Shown here piece after piece: positions 1-7,034 of a stretch of 7,813 bases of DNA. Under the pieces are notes generated by a model, which saw nothing but the letters and a program-made list of their open reading frames with translations, was not told the origin of the DNA and did not search any database. Made by a program: the position numbers and the translations under genes. Position 1 is the stretch's first letter, and every line of letters begins with the position of its first letter. Source of the DNA: an uncultured Desulfobacca sp. (GTDB taxonomy: Bacteria; Desulfobacterota; Desulfobaccia; Desulfobaccales; Desulfobaccaceae); contig CALGOE010000050.1 of assembly GCA_937958145.1 (NCBI GenBank), positions 1-7,813 of the forward strand, read 5' to 3'.

Positions 1-220
1 CACCGGCGCCGACCTGCTCACCGAGTATCTCTTCAGCGGTATTGAAGAGGTGTACGGCGGCAAGTGGGATTTCGTGGAAGACCCCATGGAAATGGCCAAG
101 AAGATGATCGCCCATATCGACAAGAAGCGTGCCGCCCTGGGTATCGACAAGGCCCGGGAACGGGTGCTCTTCGATATGGAAATGCGGCGCCAGATGGATG
201 CCGCCGCCGCGGCGGAGTAA
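1..220 (+). CDS. cooS/acsA: Carbon monoxide dehydrogenase catalytic subunit, C-terminal end (partial)
   Basis: This is the last 72 codons of an open frame that enters from the left edge (first full codon at 2, TAA at 218-220). The residues GGKWDFVEDP followed by a helix ending in HIDKKRAALGI match the C-terminus of Ni-Fe-S carbon monoxide dehydrogenases of the CooS/AcsA family, which interconvert CO and CO2. In the bifunctional complex, CO passes through a tunnel to acetyl-CoA synthase. The metal-cluster ligands lie upstream and cannot be checked here. After the conserved end there is a short charged tail closing with an Ala-rich stretch, which I do not recognise as functional. The position directly before acsB, 81 bases away on the same strand, strongly supports the call; an internal or truncated copy cannot be excluded without the upstream sequence. 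Confidence 0.85.
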   Translation, partial: TGADLLTEYLFSGIEEVYGGKWDFVEDPMEMAKKMIAHIDKKRAALGIDKARERVLFDMEMRRQMDAAAAAE

Positions 221-229
221 TGGCGGTCT

Positions 230-261
230 GCCGGCTCCCGGCATGGATGCCCGGGGCCGGC
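230..261 (+). other. GC-rich intercistronic hairpin between cooS/acsA and acsB
   Basis: The arms at 230-244 and 247-261 pair over 15 positions, with one G-U wobble and one C-C mismatch, around a very tight turn. No run of T follows, so this does not look like an intrinsic terminator. It sits in the short gap between two genes of one operon and is more likely an mRNA-stabilising or processing structure, which is inference. Confidence 0.5.
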
Positions 262-287
262 GAGTACACTAAAATGTCCTTATGAAT

Positions 288-294
288 AAGGAGG
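288..294 (+). promoter_or_regulatory. Ribosome binding site of acsB
   Basis: A strong AAGGAGG lies seven bases before a GTG codon at 302. It decides the GTG start, because no in-frame ATG with a comparable site is nearby and the protein aligns with the family from this point. Confidence 0.8.
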
Positions 295-301
295 AGTTCC
301 T

Positions 302-2524
302 GTGTCTAAGATAATCATCTCGGCAGCTATCCGGGGCGCCCATAAAGTCGTCAAGAACTGTGCCCAGAAATTGGATGATGCCATCGCTAAATACGGTCCC
401 CAGCAGGAGATCGGTTTTCCTGATACCGCTTATTTCCTGCCCATCATTTACTCCTTGATGGGTATTCCCGTAAAAAACCTGAAAGATGCCAAAGGCGTGA
501 TGGATCGGTGTTTGGAGATGCTGCCGCCGATCCCGGCCGAGAAGCACCACCTGCCGTATTTGGGCCCCGGCCTGGACGCGGGTCTGGCTACCCTCTTTGC
601 CGAGGAAATCTATGAAGCCATCCGCATCCTGGAACAGCCCGATTTCTATCTCTACGGCGAAGATGTGATTGAAAAAGGCGCCGAGAAGATCTGGGTCGGT
701 CCGGCCAACGACATCATCTTGCGGAAACGCGGCGTCGAGTTCGTGGACGGTTCCGCTCCGGGTTTTGCGGCCATTGTCGGTTCCGCCCCGTCGGTGGAAG
801 AGGCCTGTGCCCTGGCCCATGAATATCAGACCAAAAACCTCTACGTCTTTATGGCTGCCCGGGACATTGAAGGCAAGACCTCTTTTGCCGAGCAGTTGAT
901 TGAAGGCGGTATGCAGATCGGCTGGCCCACCCGTCTGGTGCCCTTCGGCCCGGAAATCTCTGCCGCGGTCTTTGCTTTGGGCTTTGCCTGCCGGGCCGCC
1001 ATGGCCTTTGGTGGTATCAAACCCGGCGCCGCTCTGAAAAACCTGATTTATAATAAAGACCGGGTGTTTGCCTTTGTCAACCCGCTGTCCACCATTCCCG
1101 ATGAATGGTATGCCAATGCGGCCGGCGCCATCAACTGGGGCTTCCCCACCATCACCAACCAGGATATCCCCCAGGTGCTGCCCACCGGTATCTGTACGTA
1201 TGAGCACGTGGTCAGCAACGTCCCCATGAAGGACATCGGCGCCAAATCCATCGAAGTCCGCGGTCTGAAAGTGGTCATCACCGAGGTGCCCATCCCGGTG
1301 TCCTTCGGTCCGGCCTTCGAGGGTGAGCGGGTCCGGAAAGATGATCTGCACTCCCAGTGCGGTGGCGGCAAGACCCTGGCGGTGGAATGGGTCACCAGCA
1401 AGCGCATGGATGAAGTGGAAGACGGCAAGGTGGAAGTCATCGGTCCCGACATTGATTCCGTGGCCAAACCGGGCGGCGCCCTGCCCCTGGCCGTGGTCGT
1501 GGAAGTGGCCGGCCGGAACTTCCAGGCTGATTTCGAGCCCATCCTGGAACGGCAGATCCACCACCTGGTGAACTACGTCCAGGGCGTCATGCACATGGGG
1601 CAGCGGGACATCGCCTGGTACCGCATCAGTAAAGCCGCCTTCGAGAAAGGCTTCCGCCTGGAGCACATCGGCAAACTGCTCCACGCCAAATTCCATCAGG
1701 ACTTTGGGGCCATCTTCGATAAAGTCCAGGTCAAGCTGTTCACCGAAAAAGAGAAGGTGGAGGAGATCGCCGAGCAGGCCCGCAAGGTCTATGCGGAGCG
1801 GGATGCCCGGATCGAAGGTATGACCGACGAGACCACCGAAACCTTCTACTCCTGCACCCTGTGCCAGTCCTTTGCTCCGACCCACGTCTGCGTGGTCAGC
1901 CCGGAACGGACCGGTCTGTGCGGCGCCTACAACTGGATGGACTGCAAGGCCTCCTATGAAATCAACCCCACCGGCCCCAACCAGCCGGTGCAAAAAGGCG
2001 AATGCATTGACGAAAAATATGGCATCTTTGTCGGCGTCAATGAATTCGTGGCGAAGGCTTCCCGCCAAGCCATCAATTCGGTGAGCTTCTACAGCCTGTT
2101 GGTGGATCCCATGACCACCTGCGGCTGCTGCGAATGTATCGCCGCCATTCTGCCCATGTGCAACGGCATCATGACCGTGCACCGGGATTACACCGGTGAG
2201 ACCCCCTGCGGCATGAAGTTCACCACCCTGGCCGGTACTGCCGGCGGCGGTCTGCAGAGCCCTGGCTTTGTGGGCCACAGCAAGTACAACATCTGTCAGC
2301 GGAAATATCTGGTGGGTGACGGCGGCCTCCTGCGGCTGGTATGGATGCCCAAGAGCCTGAAGGAAGAGCTCCGGGAACGGTTGATCAAACGGGGTGAGGA
2401 ACTGGGTTATCCCAACCTCATTGACATGATCGCCGACGAAACCGTGGGCGTCACCGAAGACGAAATCTATCCTTTCCTGCAGGAAAAAGGCCATCCGGCC
2501 CTGAGCATGGAATCGATCCTGTAA
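302..2524 (+). CDS. acsB: Acetyl-CoA synthase, alpha subunit of the CODH/ACS complex
   Basis: The 740-residue product is a full-length bacterial acetyl-CoA synthase (the Moorella protein is about 729). It condenses CO, a methyl group from the corrinoid iron-sulfur protein and CoA into acetyl-CoA, or the reverse. The A-cluster ligands are all visible: C518, C521, C530 and C540 for the [4Fe-4S] cluster, in the segment FYSCTLCQSFAPTHVC, and C607-G608-C609 for the distal nickel. Relative to Moorella C506, C509, C518, C528 and C595-G-C597, each is shifted by exactly 12. F524 matches Phe512, which lines the active site. The N-terminal CODH-binding domain and the FGG-KPGA segment (around residues 236-243) are present, as is the C-terminal EKGHPALSM signature. 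Translation starts at GTG behind a strong ribosome site. The residue after CGC is Cys rather than the usual Phe, giving CGCCEC, and there are further non-family cysteines at 548 and near 657. The gene lies between CODH and acsC as in classical acs operons. Confidence 0.97.
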   Translation: MSKIIISAAIRGAHKVVKNCAQKLDDAIAKYGPQQEIGFPDTAYFLPIIYSLMGIPVKNLKDAKGVMDRCLEMLPPIPAEKHHLPYLGPGLDAGLATLFAEEIYEAIRILEQPDFYLYGEDVIEKGAEKIWVGPANDIILRKRGVEFVDGSAPGFAAIVGSAPSVEEACALAHEYQTKNLYVFMAARDIEGKTSFAEQLIEGGMQIGWPTRLVPFGPEISAAVFALGFACRAAMAFGGIKPGAALKNLIYNKDRVFAFVNPLSTIPDEWYANAAGAINWGFPTITNQDIPQVLPTGICTYEHVVSNVPMKDIGAKSIEVRGLKVVITEVPIPVSFGPAFEGERVRKDDLHSQCGGGKTLAVEWVTSKRMDEVEDGKVEVIGPDIDSVAKPGGALPLAVVVEVAGRNFQADFEPILERQIHHLVNYVQGVMHMGQRDIAWYRISKAAFEKGFRLEHIGKLLHAKFHQDFGAIFDKVQVKLFTEKEKVEEIAEQARKVYAERDARIEGMTDETTETFYSCTLCQSFAPTHVCVVSPERTGLCGAYNWMDCKASYEINPTGPNQPVQKGECIDEKYGIFVGVNEFVAKASRQAINSVSFYSLLVDPMTTCGCCECIAAILPMCNGIMTVHRDYTGETPCGMKFTTLAGTAGGGLQSPGFVGHSKYNICQRKYLVGDGGLLRLVWMPKSLKEELRERLIKRGEELGYPNLIDMIADETVGVTEDEIYPFLQEKGHPALSMESIL

Positions 2525-2553
2525 TCTGAACTAAGAAAAGCAACGAGTGCCTG

Positions 2554-2579
2554 GCCCGGGCTGGCGCCACAGCCCGGGC
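2554..2579 (+). other. Perfect 10-bp inverted repeat after acsB
   Basis: GCCCGGGCTG at 2554-2563 pairs perfectly with CAGCCCGGGC at 2570-2579 around a six-base loop, 29 bases after the acsB stop. The sequence after it has no T-run, so it is not a classic terminator. It may protect the 3' end of the upstream message or mark a processing point, which is inference. Confidence 0.55.
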
Positions 2580-2607
2580 GGCACCCATCCTCTGGCGGCT
2601 GCTTATC

Positions 2608-2661
2608 TCCTGTGATTGGCAGCTCATCATCTTAGGGCAATCAGGACGGTTTTTTTGTTTT
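2608..2661 (+). terminator. Possible intrinsic terminator in the acsB-acsC gap
   Basis: An imperfect stem (2608-2618 with 2638-2646, nine pairs with a two-base bulge and a long loop) is followed closely by seven Ts, a G and four Ts (2650-2661). The T-tract is convincing but the stem is weak, so it may only attenuate transcription between acsB and acsC. A competing pairing of GCTGC at 2598-2602 with GCAGC at 2619-2623 could disturb it. Confidence 0.35.
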
Positions 2662-2674
2662 CCTACAGATGCAA

Positions 2675-2704
2675 CTTACACATTCAGCTGATTGCAATTA
2701 GAAT
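2675..2704 (+). promoter_or_regulatory. Candidate sigma70-like promoter upstream of acsC
   Basis: CTTACA (2675-2680) and TAGAAT (2699-2704) are separated by 18 bases in an AT-rich stretch that stands out from the GC-rich operon. The -10 matches consensus at five of six positions and the -35 at four. It would give a leader of roughly 25 bases before acsC. This is a sequence match only. Confidence 0.35.
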
Positions 2705-2723
2705 TTCTGTATAAGCCAAGGAT

Positions 2724-2729
2724 AAGGAG
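2724..2729 (+). promoter_or_regulatory. Ribosome binding site of acsC
   Basis: AAGGAG lies eight bases before the ATG at 2738 and supports that start, which also gives the family-typical N-terminus MALTGIEI. Confidence 0.75.
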
Positions 2730-2737
2730 AGAAAGCA

Positions 2738-4078
2738 ATGGCATTAACCGGAATTGAAATTTTTAAATTATTACCAAAAACAAATTGTAAGGAATGCGGT
2801 TTTCCCACCTGTTTGGCCTTTGCCATGGCGCTGGCCTCCGGTAAAGCAGAATTAACCGCCTGTCCTTACGTGTCCGAGGAGGCCCAGGAAAAACTTGCCG
2901 CCGCCTCGGCCCCGCCGATCCGACCCGTCAAGATTGCCATGAAAGGCGGCGAAGTGGTCACTGGCGGTGAAACCGTCTTCTTCCGGCACGAAAAAACTTT
3001 CTATAACCCCACCATTCTGGCCGGAACTTTGACCAGTGATCTGAGCGACGCCGATGTTGATGCCAAGCTGACCAATTTTGCCAAACTGCAGTTTGAACGG
3101 GTCGGCCTCAACCTGCGGCCCCAGATGTTGGTGGTGAAGGATGTTAATGGCGACGCTGCCCGGTTTGCTGCCATTGCTAAAGCGGTGGTAGACAAAAGTG
3201 ATGCCGCCCTCATGCTCATGAGCGACAAGGTTGACGTTCTGAAAGCGGGGGCTGAGGCGGCCAAAGACCGGAAACCGGTCCTTTATGCCGCCACTGCTGC
3301 CAACGCCGATGCGGTCGGCGCCTTGGCCAAAGAAATGGGGCTGGCGGTGGTGGCCAAGGCTGACGGCTATGATGCCCTGGCTGATCTCACCACCAAACTC
3401 ACGGGCATGGGCCTGAAAGATATTATTCTGGACTGCGGCGCCCGCACGGTGAAGGATGCGCTCCATTCCAATATCGCCATCCGGCGGGCAGCCTTGCTGA
3501 AGCAGTTCAAACCTTTCGGTTTCCCGACGATCAATCTGCCCTGCGAGATGACCGACGATCCGGCCAAAGAGGCCCTCTATGCCTCCATCTGCATCGCCAA
3601 ATACGGCGGCATCGTGGTCCTGAAAGATCTGGATCCCACGTATGTCTTCCCGCTCCTGCTGCAGCGCCTGAATATCTACACCGACCCGCAGCGGCCCATG
3701 ATTGTCACCCCGGGTATCTACCCGCTCAACAACCCGGACGAAAATTCGCCCATTGCCATTACCACCAACTTCGCTCTGACCTACTTCATCGTCTCCGGCG
3801 AAATCGAAGGCAGCAAAGTGCCCACCTGGCTGCTCATTAAAGACACTGAAGGTCTGTCGGTTATGACTGCCTGGGCCGCGGGTAAGTTCGCCGGTGATGA
3901 TGTGGCCATGTTCGTCAAGAAGTGCGGTATCACCGACAAAGCCAAGACCCGCACTCTGATTATTCCCGGCTATGCTGCCGCTATCAGTGGCGACTTGGAA
4001 GAGGAACTGCCTGATTGGAAGATCCTCATCGGCCCGCGGGAAGCAGCCCATATCCCGGCCTTCCTGAAAAACCTGTAA
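2738..4078 (+). CDS. acsC: Corrinoid iron-sulfur protein, large (gamma) subunit
   Basis: The 446-residue product has the same length as the Moorella large subunit of the corrinoid iron-sulfur protein. This protein accepts the methyl group from methyltetrahydrofolate on its cobamide cobalt and passes it to acetyl-CoA synthase. The N-terminal [4Fe-4S] domain carries C17, C20, C25 and C42 in NCKECGFPTC and ACPYVS, the known cluster spacing; this cluster reactivates the inactive Co(II) form. A TIM-barrel-like middle follows, and a cobamide-binding C-terminal domain ends with GYAAAISGDLEEELPDW (from residue 411) and GPREAAHIPAFL. The first 25 or so codons are strikingly AT-rich (TTT AAA TTA TTA type codons), while the rest is GC-rich, which may keep the start of the message open for translation. 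It lies between acsB and acsE. Its obligate partner, the small subunit AcsD, is not encoded in the window. Confidence 0.96.
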   Translation: MALTGIEIFKLLPKTNCKECGFPTCLAFAMALASGKAELTACPYVSEEAQEKLAAASAPPIRPVKIAMKGGEVVTGGETVFFRHEKTFYNPTILAGTLTSDLSDADVDAKLTNFAKLQFERVGLNLRPQMLVVKDVNGDAARFAAIAKAVVDKSDAALMLMSDKVDVLKAGAEAAKDRKPVLYAATAANADAVGALAKEMGLAVVAKADGYDALADLTTKLTGMGLKDIILDCGARTVKDALHSNIAIRRAALLKQFKPFGFPTINLPCEMTDDPAKEALYASICIAKYGGIVVLKDLDPTYVFPLLLQRLNIYTDPQRPMIVTPGIYPLNNPDENSPIAITTNFALTYFIVSGEIEGSKVPTWLLIKDTEGLSVMTAWAAGKFAGDDVAMFVKKCGITDKAKTRTLIIPGYAAAISGDLEEELPDWKILIGPREAAHIPAFLKNL

Positions 4079-4115
4079 AGACTTGCAGGTCACAGGAAGA
4101 CAACATCACTGAAGA

Positions 4116-4135
4116 GGGGCCGGAAGGCCGGCCCC
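4116..4135 (+). other. GC-rich intercistronic hairpin between acsC and acsE
   Basis: GGGGCCGG (4116-4123) pairs perfectly with CCGGCCCC (4128-4135) around the tetraloop AAGG. No T-run follows, and the next gene starts 33 bases later, so a role in message stability or processing is more likely than termination (inference). Confidence 0.55.
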
Positions 4136-4157
4136 CATAACTCTGTTCCCAAAGAAA

Positions 4158-4164
4158 GGGGAGG
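4158..4164 (+). promoter_or_regulatory. Ribosome binding site of the acsE-like gene
   Basis: A purine-rich AAGGGGAGG ends four bases before the ATG at 4169. The spacing is somewhat short if GGAGG is used and normal if AAGGGG is used. Confidence 0.65.
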
Positions 4165-4168
4165 CGAT

Positions 4169-5059
4169 ATGAGCCAGCGTCTGATCCGCATTGGCGAAAA
4201 CCTCAACGTCGTAACCAAAAAATATGGCGAGGCCATGAAAAATCGGGACAAGAAACCCCTGCAGGAATTGGCCATCGCTGAAACCGAAAAAGGCGTCGAT
4301 TACATCGACCTGAACATCGGTCCGGCCCGCAAAGGCGGGGAAGAACTCATGGAATGGGTGGTCAAGACGGTCCAGGAAGTCACCGATGTGCCTCTCGCCC
4401 TGGACACCTCCAACATCGCTGCCATGGAAGCCGGCCTGAAAGTCCATAAAGGGAAAGCCCTCATCAACTCCATCATGGCCCGGCCCGAACGGATGGACGG
4501 CATGATGCCCCTGGTCCGCAAATACGATGCCTACATGATCGGCCTGCTCTGGGGGCCGGAAGGCATGCCCCGGGATGAGCACGAGCGGGGCATGTTAACC
4601 GCCGAAATTCTGGCCAAGGCGGCAGAATACGACATTCCCAACGAAGATATCTGGTTCGACCCGATTATTGCGCCCTTAAACATCCAGCAGCAACAATTGG
4701 TCTCCGTGCTGGAATACATGAAGATGCTCCAGGATATGGCTCCAGGGGCCAAATCCACCTGCGGTCTGTCCAACTCCAGCAACGGCGTGCCGGATCATCT
4801 GCGCACCGTCATTAACTGCACCTATGCCGTCATGCTGCAGCGCTACGGCATGTATTCCGCCATTGTCGATGCCTTTGATGACAAGCTGGCGGACATTACC
4901 TCGGGGAAACGTCCCGACCTGGTGGAAGCCATCTACAAGGCCATGGATGGGGAACCGGTGGATATGGACAAACTGGACCAGGACGGCAAGAATTATGTCA
5001 AGACCGTCCGCTGCATCATGGGCCAGACCCTGTTCTCCAACTCCTGGTTGGAAATCTAA
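4169..5059 (+). CDS. acsE: Methyltetrahydrofolate:corrinoid/iron-sulfur protein methyltransferase
   Basis: The 296-residue product belongs to the pterin-binding (dihydropteroate synthase-like) TIM-barrel family. It most closely resembles AcsE, which transfers the methyl group of methyl-tetrahydrofolate to the Co(I) of the corrinoid iron-sulfur protein. Recognisable blocks are IGENLN (8-13), DLNIGPA (47-53), LALDTSN (76-82), ALINS (97-101), FDPIIAP (163-169) and GLSNSSNG (199-206). D79, N100, D164 and N202 correspond to Moorella D75, N96, D160 and N199; the last is the residue that helps activate the methyl-bearing N5. The protein is about 34 residues longer than the 262-residue Moorella enzyme. 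Most of the extra length is a charged segment around 244-276, before the conserved last helix. It is the last gene of the operon, 90 bases after acsC and just ahead of a terminator. A related methyltransferase acting on another corrinoid protein is possible, but the context favours acsE. Confidence 0.88.
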   Translation: MSQRLIRIGENLNVVTKKYGEAMKNRDKKPLQELAIAETEKGVDYIDLNIGPARKGGEELMEWVVKTVQEVTDVPLALDTSNIAAMEAGLKVHKGKALINSIMARPERMDGMMPLVRKYDAYMIGLLWGPEGMPRDEHERGMLTAEILAKAAEYDIPNEDIWFDPIIAPLNIQQQQLVSVLEYMKMLQDMAPGAKSTCGLSNSSNGVPDHLRTVINCTYAVMLQRYGMYSAIVDAFDDKLADITSGKRPDLVEAIYKAMDGEPVDMDKLDQDGKNYVKTVRCIMGQTLFSNSWLEI

Positions 5060-5078
5060 CATACTCTCTACTCGGTTC

Positions 5079-5115
5079 AAAAAAGGGAGGGCCCCAGGCC
5101 TTCCCTCTTTTATTC
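5079..5115 (+). terminator. Intrinsic terminator of the acs operon
   Basis: GGGAGGGCC (5085-5093) pairs with GGCCTTCCC (5097-5105), with one G-U pair and a three-base loop. It is preceded by a run of A and followed by TCTTTTATT. It lies 25 bases after the acsE stop. The flanking A-run and T-run would also allow function on the opposite strand. Confidence 0.85.
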
Positions 5116-5186
5116 CGACGTGAGGGCCTGACCACAAACAATTTTTCCACATCCTTCTTTACGGTCCCAAGCGGGGCCAGAGGCAC

Positions 5187-5192
5187 GGAAGG
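5187..5192 (+). promoter_or_regulatory. Ribosome binding site of the patatin-like gene
   Basis: GGAAGG lies six bases before the ATG at 5199 and supports this start, which also yields a complete lipoprotein signal peptide. Confidence 0.55.
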
Positions 5193-5198
5193 CGAACC

Positions 5199-6476
5199 AT
5201 GTCAGCTCAGCAAGGCCGGCGGCGCCCAAGCCCCATCACTTTTTTGTGTTGGGCCCTGATCCTGGTTCTGGTGCAGGGGTGTGCCACGCTCAGGCCCCGG
5301 AAGCCGCTGCCCTCGGATATGGAGAGCAAGGTCGAAATGCCTGGCATTCCTGGAGTGCGGGCCTGGGGTGATGAGGTCAGTAAAGTGTTTACTGACTACG
5401 CCCTGGAATCCATTCGTCAGGAAGAGGCTGCGTTCGGCCGGGAGTTCCTGAAAACGCCGGCTCATTTTCTGGCTCTCTCCGGTGGCGGCGATGATGGCGC
5501 CTTTGGCGCCGGCGTGCTCTGCGGTTGGACCGCCTACGGCGACCGGCCCAAGTTCAAGCTGGTGACCGGTATCAGCACCGGGGCCCTGATCGCTCCCTTT
5601 GCCTTCCTGGGTTCGAGTTATGACGACATTCTCCGGCGCTTATATACCGGCATCAGCAGTCGGGACATCTTCCGTCTGAGAAGTCTCTTCACCGTCCTGT
5701 GGCAAGATGCTGCCGCCGATACCAGGCCCTTGGCCGGCAAATTGGATCAATACGTCGATGCCGCCCTGTTAGCCGCAATTGCCGCCGAGCACCGGCAGGG
5801 ACGGCGTTTGATCATCGGCACCACCCAACTGGACGCCCAGCGTTTGGTGCTCTGGGACATGGGTGCCTTGGCCGCCAGCGGCCATCCGGAGGCGGCCAAA
5901 CTGTTCCGCAAGATTATGTTGGCTTCTGCGTCCATCCCCGGGGCCTTTCCGCCCCAATATATTCAGGTGGAGGCCGCGGGCCGATGGTATGAGGAAATGC
6001 ATGTGGATGGCGGCACTACCGCCCAGGTCGTGCTTTATGAAAATGCCCTGAAACCCTTGGCCACAATATATGACGCCGATCCGGTCTTGCGGCGGCGGTC
6101 GCGCGTTCTCTACATCATCCGCAATTCCCAAATCAAGCCGGAATGGGAGGAGGTCAGACCAAGGTTAGCCGCCATCGGCAGCCGGGCCATTGCCACTTTG
6201 ATCAAAACCCAGGGCATCGGGGACCTGTACCGCCTCTACGTCTTTGCCCAAAGGGATAAGATCGATTATAACCTGGCGGCGATTCCCTCAGACCGGGCGC
6301 CAAGCCGTCCCCGGGAGCCCTTTCAGCGCGCCTACATGAATGCCCTGTTTGACCTTGGCTATGAAATGGCTTCCCGAGGTTATCCCTGGCTGAAACATCC
6401 ACCGGGCTTCGATCCTGATCCGCTCTTTTGGAAAGCAGATCAGAAACAGGTTTCCGAGCAGAATCGCCTGCCATAA
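5199..6476 (+). CDS. Patatin-like phospholipase family lipoprotein
   Basis: The 425-residue product is a predicted secreted acyl hydrolase of the patatin family. The N-terminus has a basic region (RRR at 7-9), a hydrophobic core and a lipobox-like L-V-Q-G-C with C28 as the lipidation site; Ala at +2 suggests the outer membrane in a Gram-negative cell. The Gln at -2 is a mild departure from consensus. The patatin domain follows: a glycine-rich oxyanion loop GGGDDGAFGAG (95-105), the nucleophile elbow GISTG with S126, and the catalytic Asp in HVDGGT (D270). ASASIPGAFPP lies between the elbow and that Asp. The usual Arg in the oxyanion loop is Asp here; I recall similar GGGxDGAFGAG loops in bacterial patatin lipoproteins, so this probably marks a subfamily and not a dead enzyme. 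Substrate and role are unknown. It follows the acs terminator and is probably transcribed separately. Confidence 0.88.
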   Translation: MSAQQGRRRPSPITFLCWALILVLVQGCATLRPRKPLPSDMESKVEMPGIPGVRAWGDEVSKVFTDYALESIRQEEAAFGREFLKTPAHFLALSGGGDDGAFGAGVLCGWTAYGDRPKFKLVTGISTGALIAPFAFLGSSYDDILRRLYTGISSRDIFRLRSLFTVLWQDAAADTRPLAGKLDQYVDAALLAAIAAEHRQGRRLIIGTTQLDAQRLVLWDMGALAASGHPEAAKLFRKIMLASASIPGAFPPQYIQVEAAGRWYEEMHVDGGTTAQVVLYENALKPLATIYDADPVLRRRSRVLYIIRNSQIKPEWEEVRPRLAAIGSRAIATLIKTQGIGDLYRLYVFAQRDKIDYNLAAIPSDRAPSRPREPFQRAYMNALFDLGYEMASRGYPWLKHPPGFDPDPLFWKADQKQVSEQNRLP

Positions 6477-6521
6477 AGGGGGCGAATTCCCTTGCCGCCT
6501 CCTCTGTTTCCTCCAGTCCGT

Positions 6522-7034
6522 CTATTTTTCCACTACGATCAGCTCGTCCAGGGGCCGCCGGTGAGACTTCTGATGCCGATGGGCCGGATAGCCTACGGCC
6601 ATCACCGCCATAAGTTCCAGCCGATCCGGCAGATTCAGGATCTCGAGGACGCGTTCCTTGTTTTTGAGAATTTCCCCGATCCACACGGCGCCAAGGTCCA
6701 GGGCGTGGAGGGACAACCAGAGATTTTGCAGACAAGCCCCGATCGCCTGGCAATCTTTGGTATAATCGTAAGAGGCCTCTTTATCCAGAAAAACTGCGAT
6801 GAGGACGGCAGCCGAGGTTAGGATATGGCCATATCGGGTCAGGCCGGCCAAGGCTTCTTGCCATGGCTTGTCCCAGATGACGGCGAAACGCCAGGGTTGG
6901 TTGTTGAGCCCGGAAGGGGCCCAAGAGGCTGCTGCCAGGGCAGTCATGATCAGATCTCGGGGCACCGGCGTCTCTAAAAAATGCCGGACGCTGCGCCTCT
7001 CATAAATGGCCTGCAACACAGGCGATTCCTTCAT
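6522..7034 (-). CDS. Nitroreductase family FMN-dependent oxidoreductase
   Basis: With the ATG at 7034-7032 the product has 170 residues, a normal size for small nitroreductase-family flavoproteins, which use FMN and NAD(P)H to reduce nitro groups, quinones or other acceptors. Family marks are ERRSVRHF near the start (12-19; the Arg-Arg-Ser contacts the FMN phosphate), APSGLNNQPWRF (39-50), and ACLQNLWLSLHALDLGAVWIG (100-120), the usual helix plus glycine turn. The true substrate cannot be read from the sequence. Start choice is uncertain. An ATG at 7073 gives 183 residues but lacks a ribosome site. AAGGAG (7052-7047) is 12 bases before the ATG at 7034 and only six before an in-frame TTG at 7040, so TTG may be the real start. 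The gene converges with the patatin gene, with 45 bases between stops and no obvious terminator in that gap. Confidence 0.9.
   Translation of the reverse strand: MKESPVLQAIYERRSVRHFLETPVPRDLIMTALAAASWAPSGLNNQPWRFAVIWDKPWQEALAGLTRYGHILTSAAVLIAVFLDKEASYDYTKDCQAIGACLQNLWLSLHALDLGAVWIGEILKNKERVLEILNLPDRLELMAVMAVGYPAHRHQKSHRRPLDELIVVEK

Noticed and set aside
269..2494. 741-codon open frame on the minus strand across acsB
   Set aside because: It mirrors acsB almost exactly. Its His/Gly/Asp/Phe-rich translation matches no family, and it arises because strong codon bias in acsB leaves few antisense stops.
2554..2579. Perfect inverted repeat after acsB as a terminator
   Set aside because: No T-run follows it; the T-tract about 70 bases downstream belongs to a different stem.
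2852..4093. 413-codon open frame on the minus strand across acsC
   Set aside because: The same shadow effect opposite a certain gene; there is no ribosome site and no recognisable protein.
6477..6521. Possible shared terminator between the convergent patatin and nitroreductase genes
   Set aside because: Only a five-base AAGGG/CCCTT pairing is visible, with no proper T-run after it.
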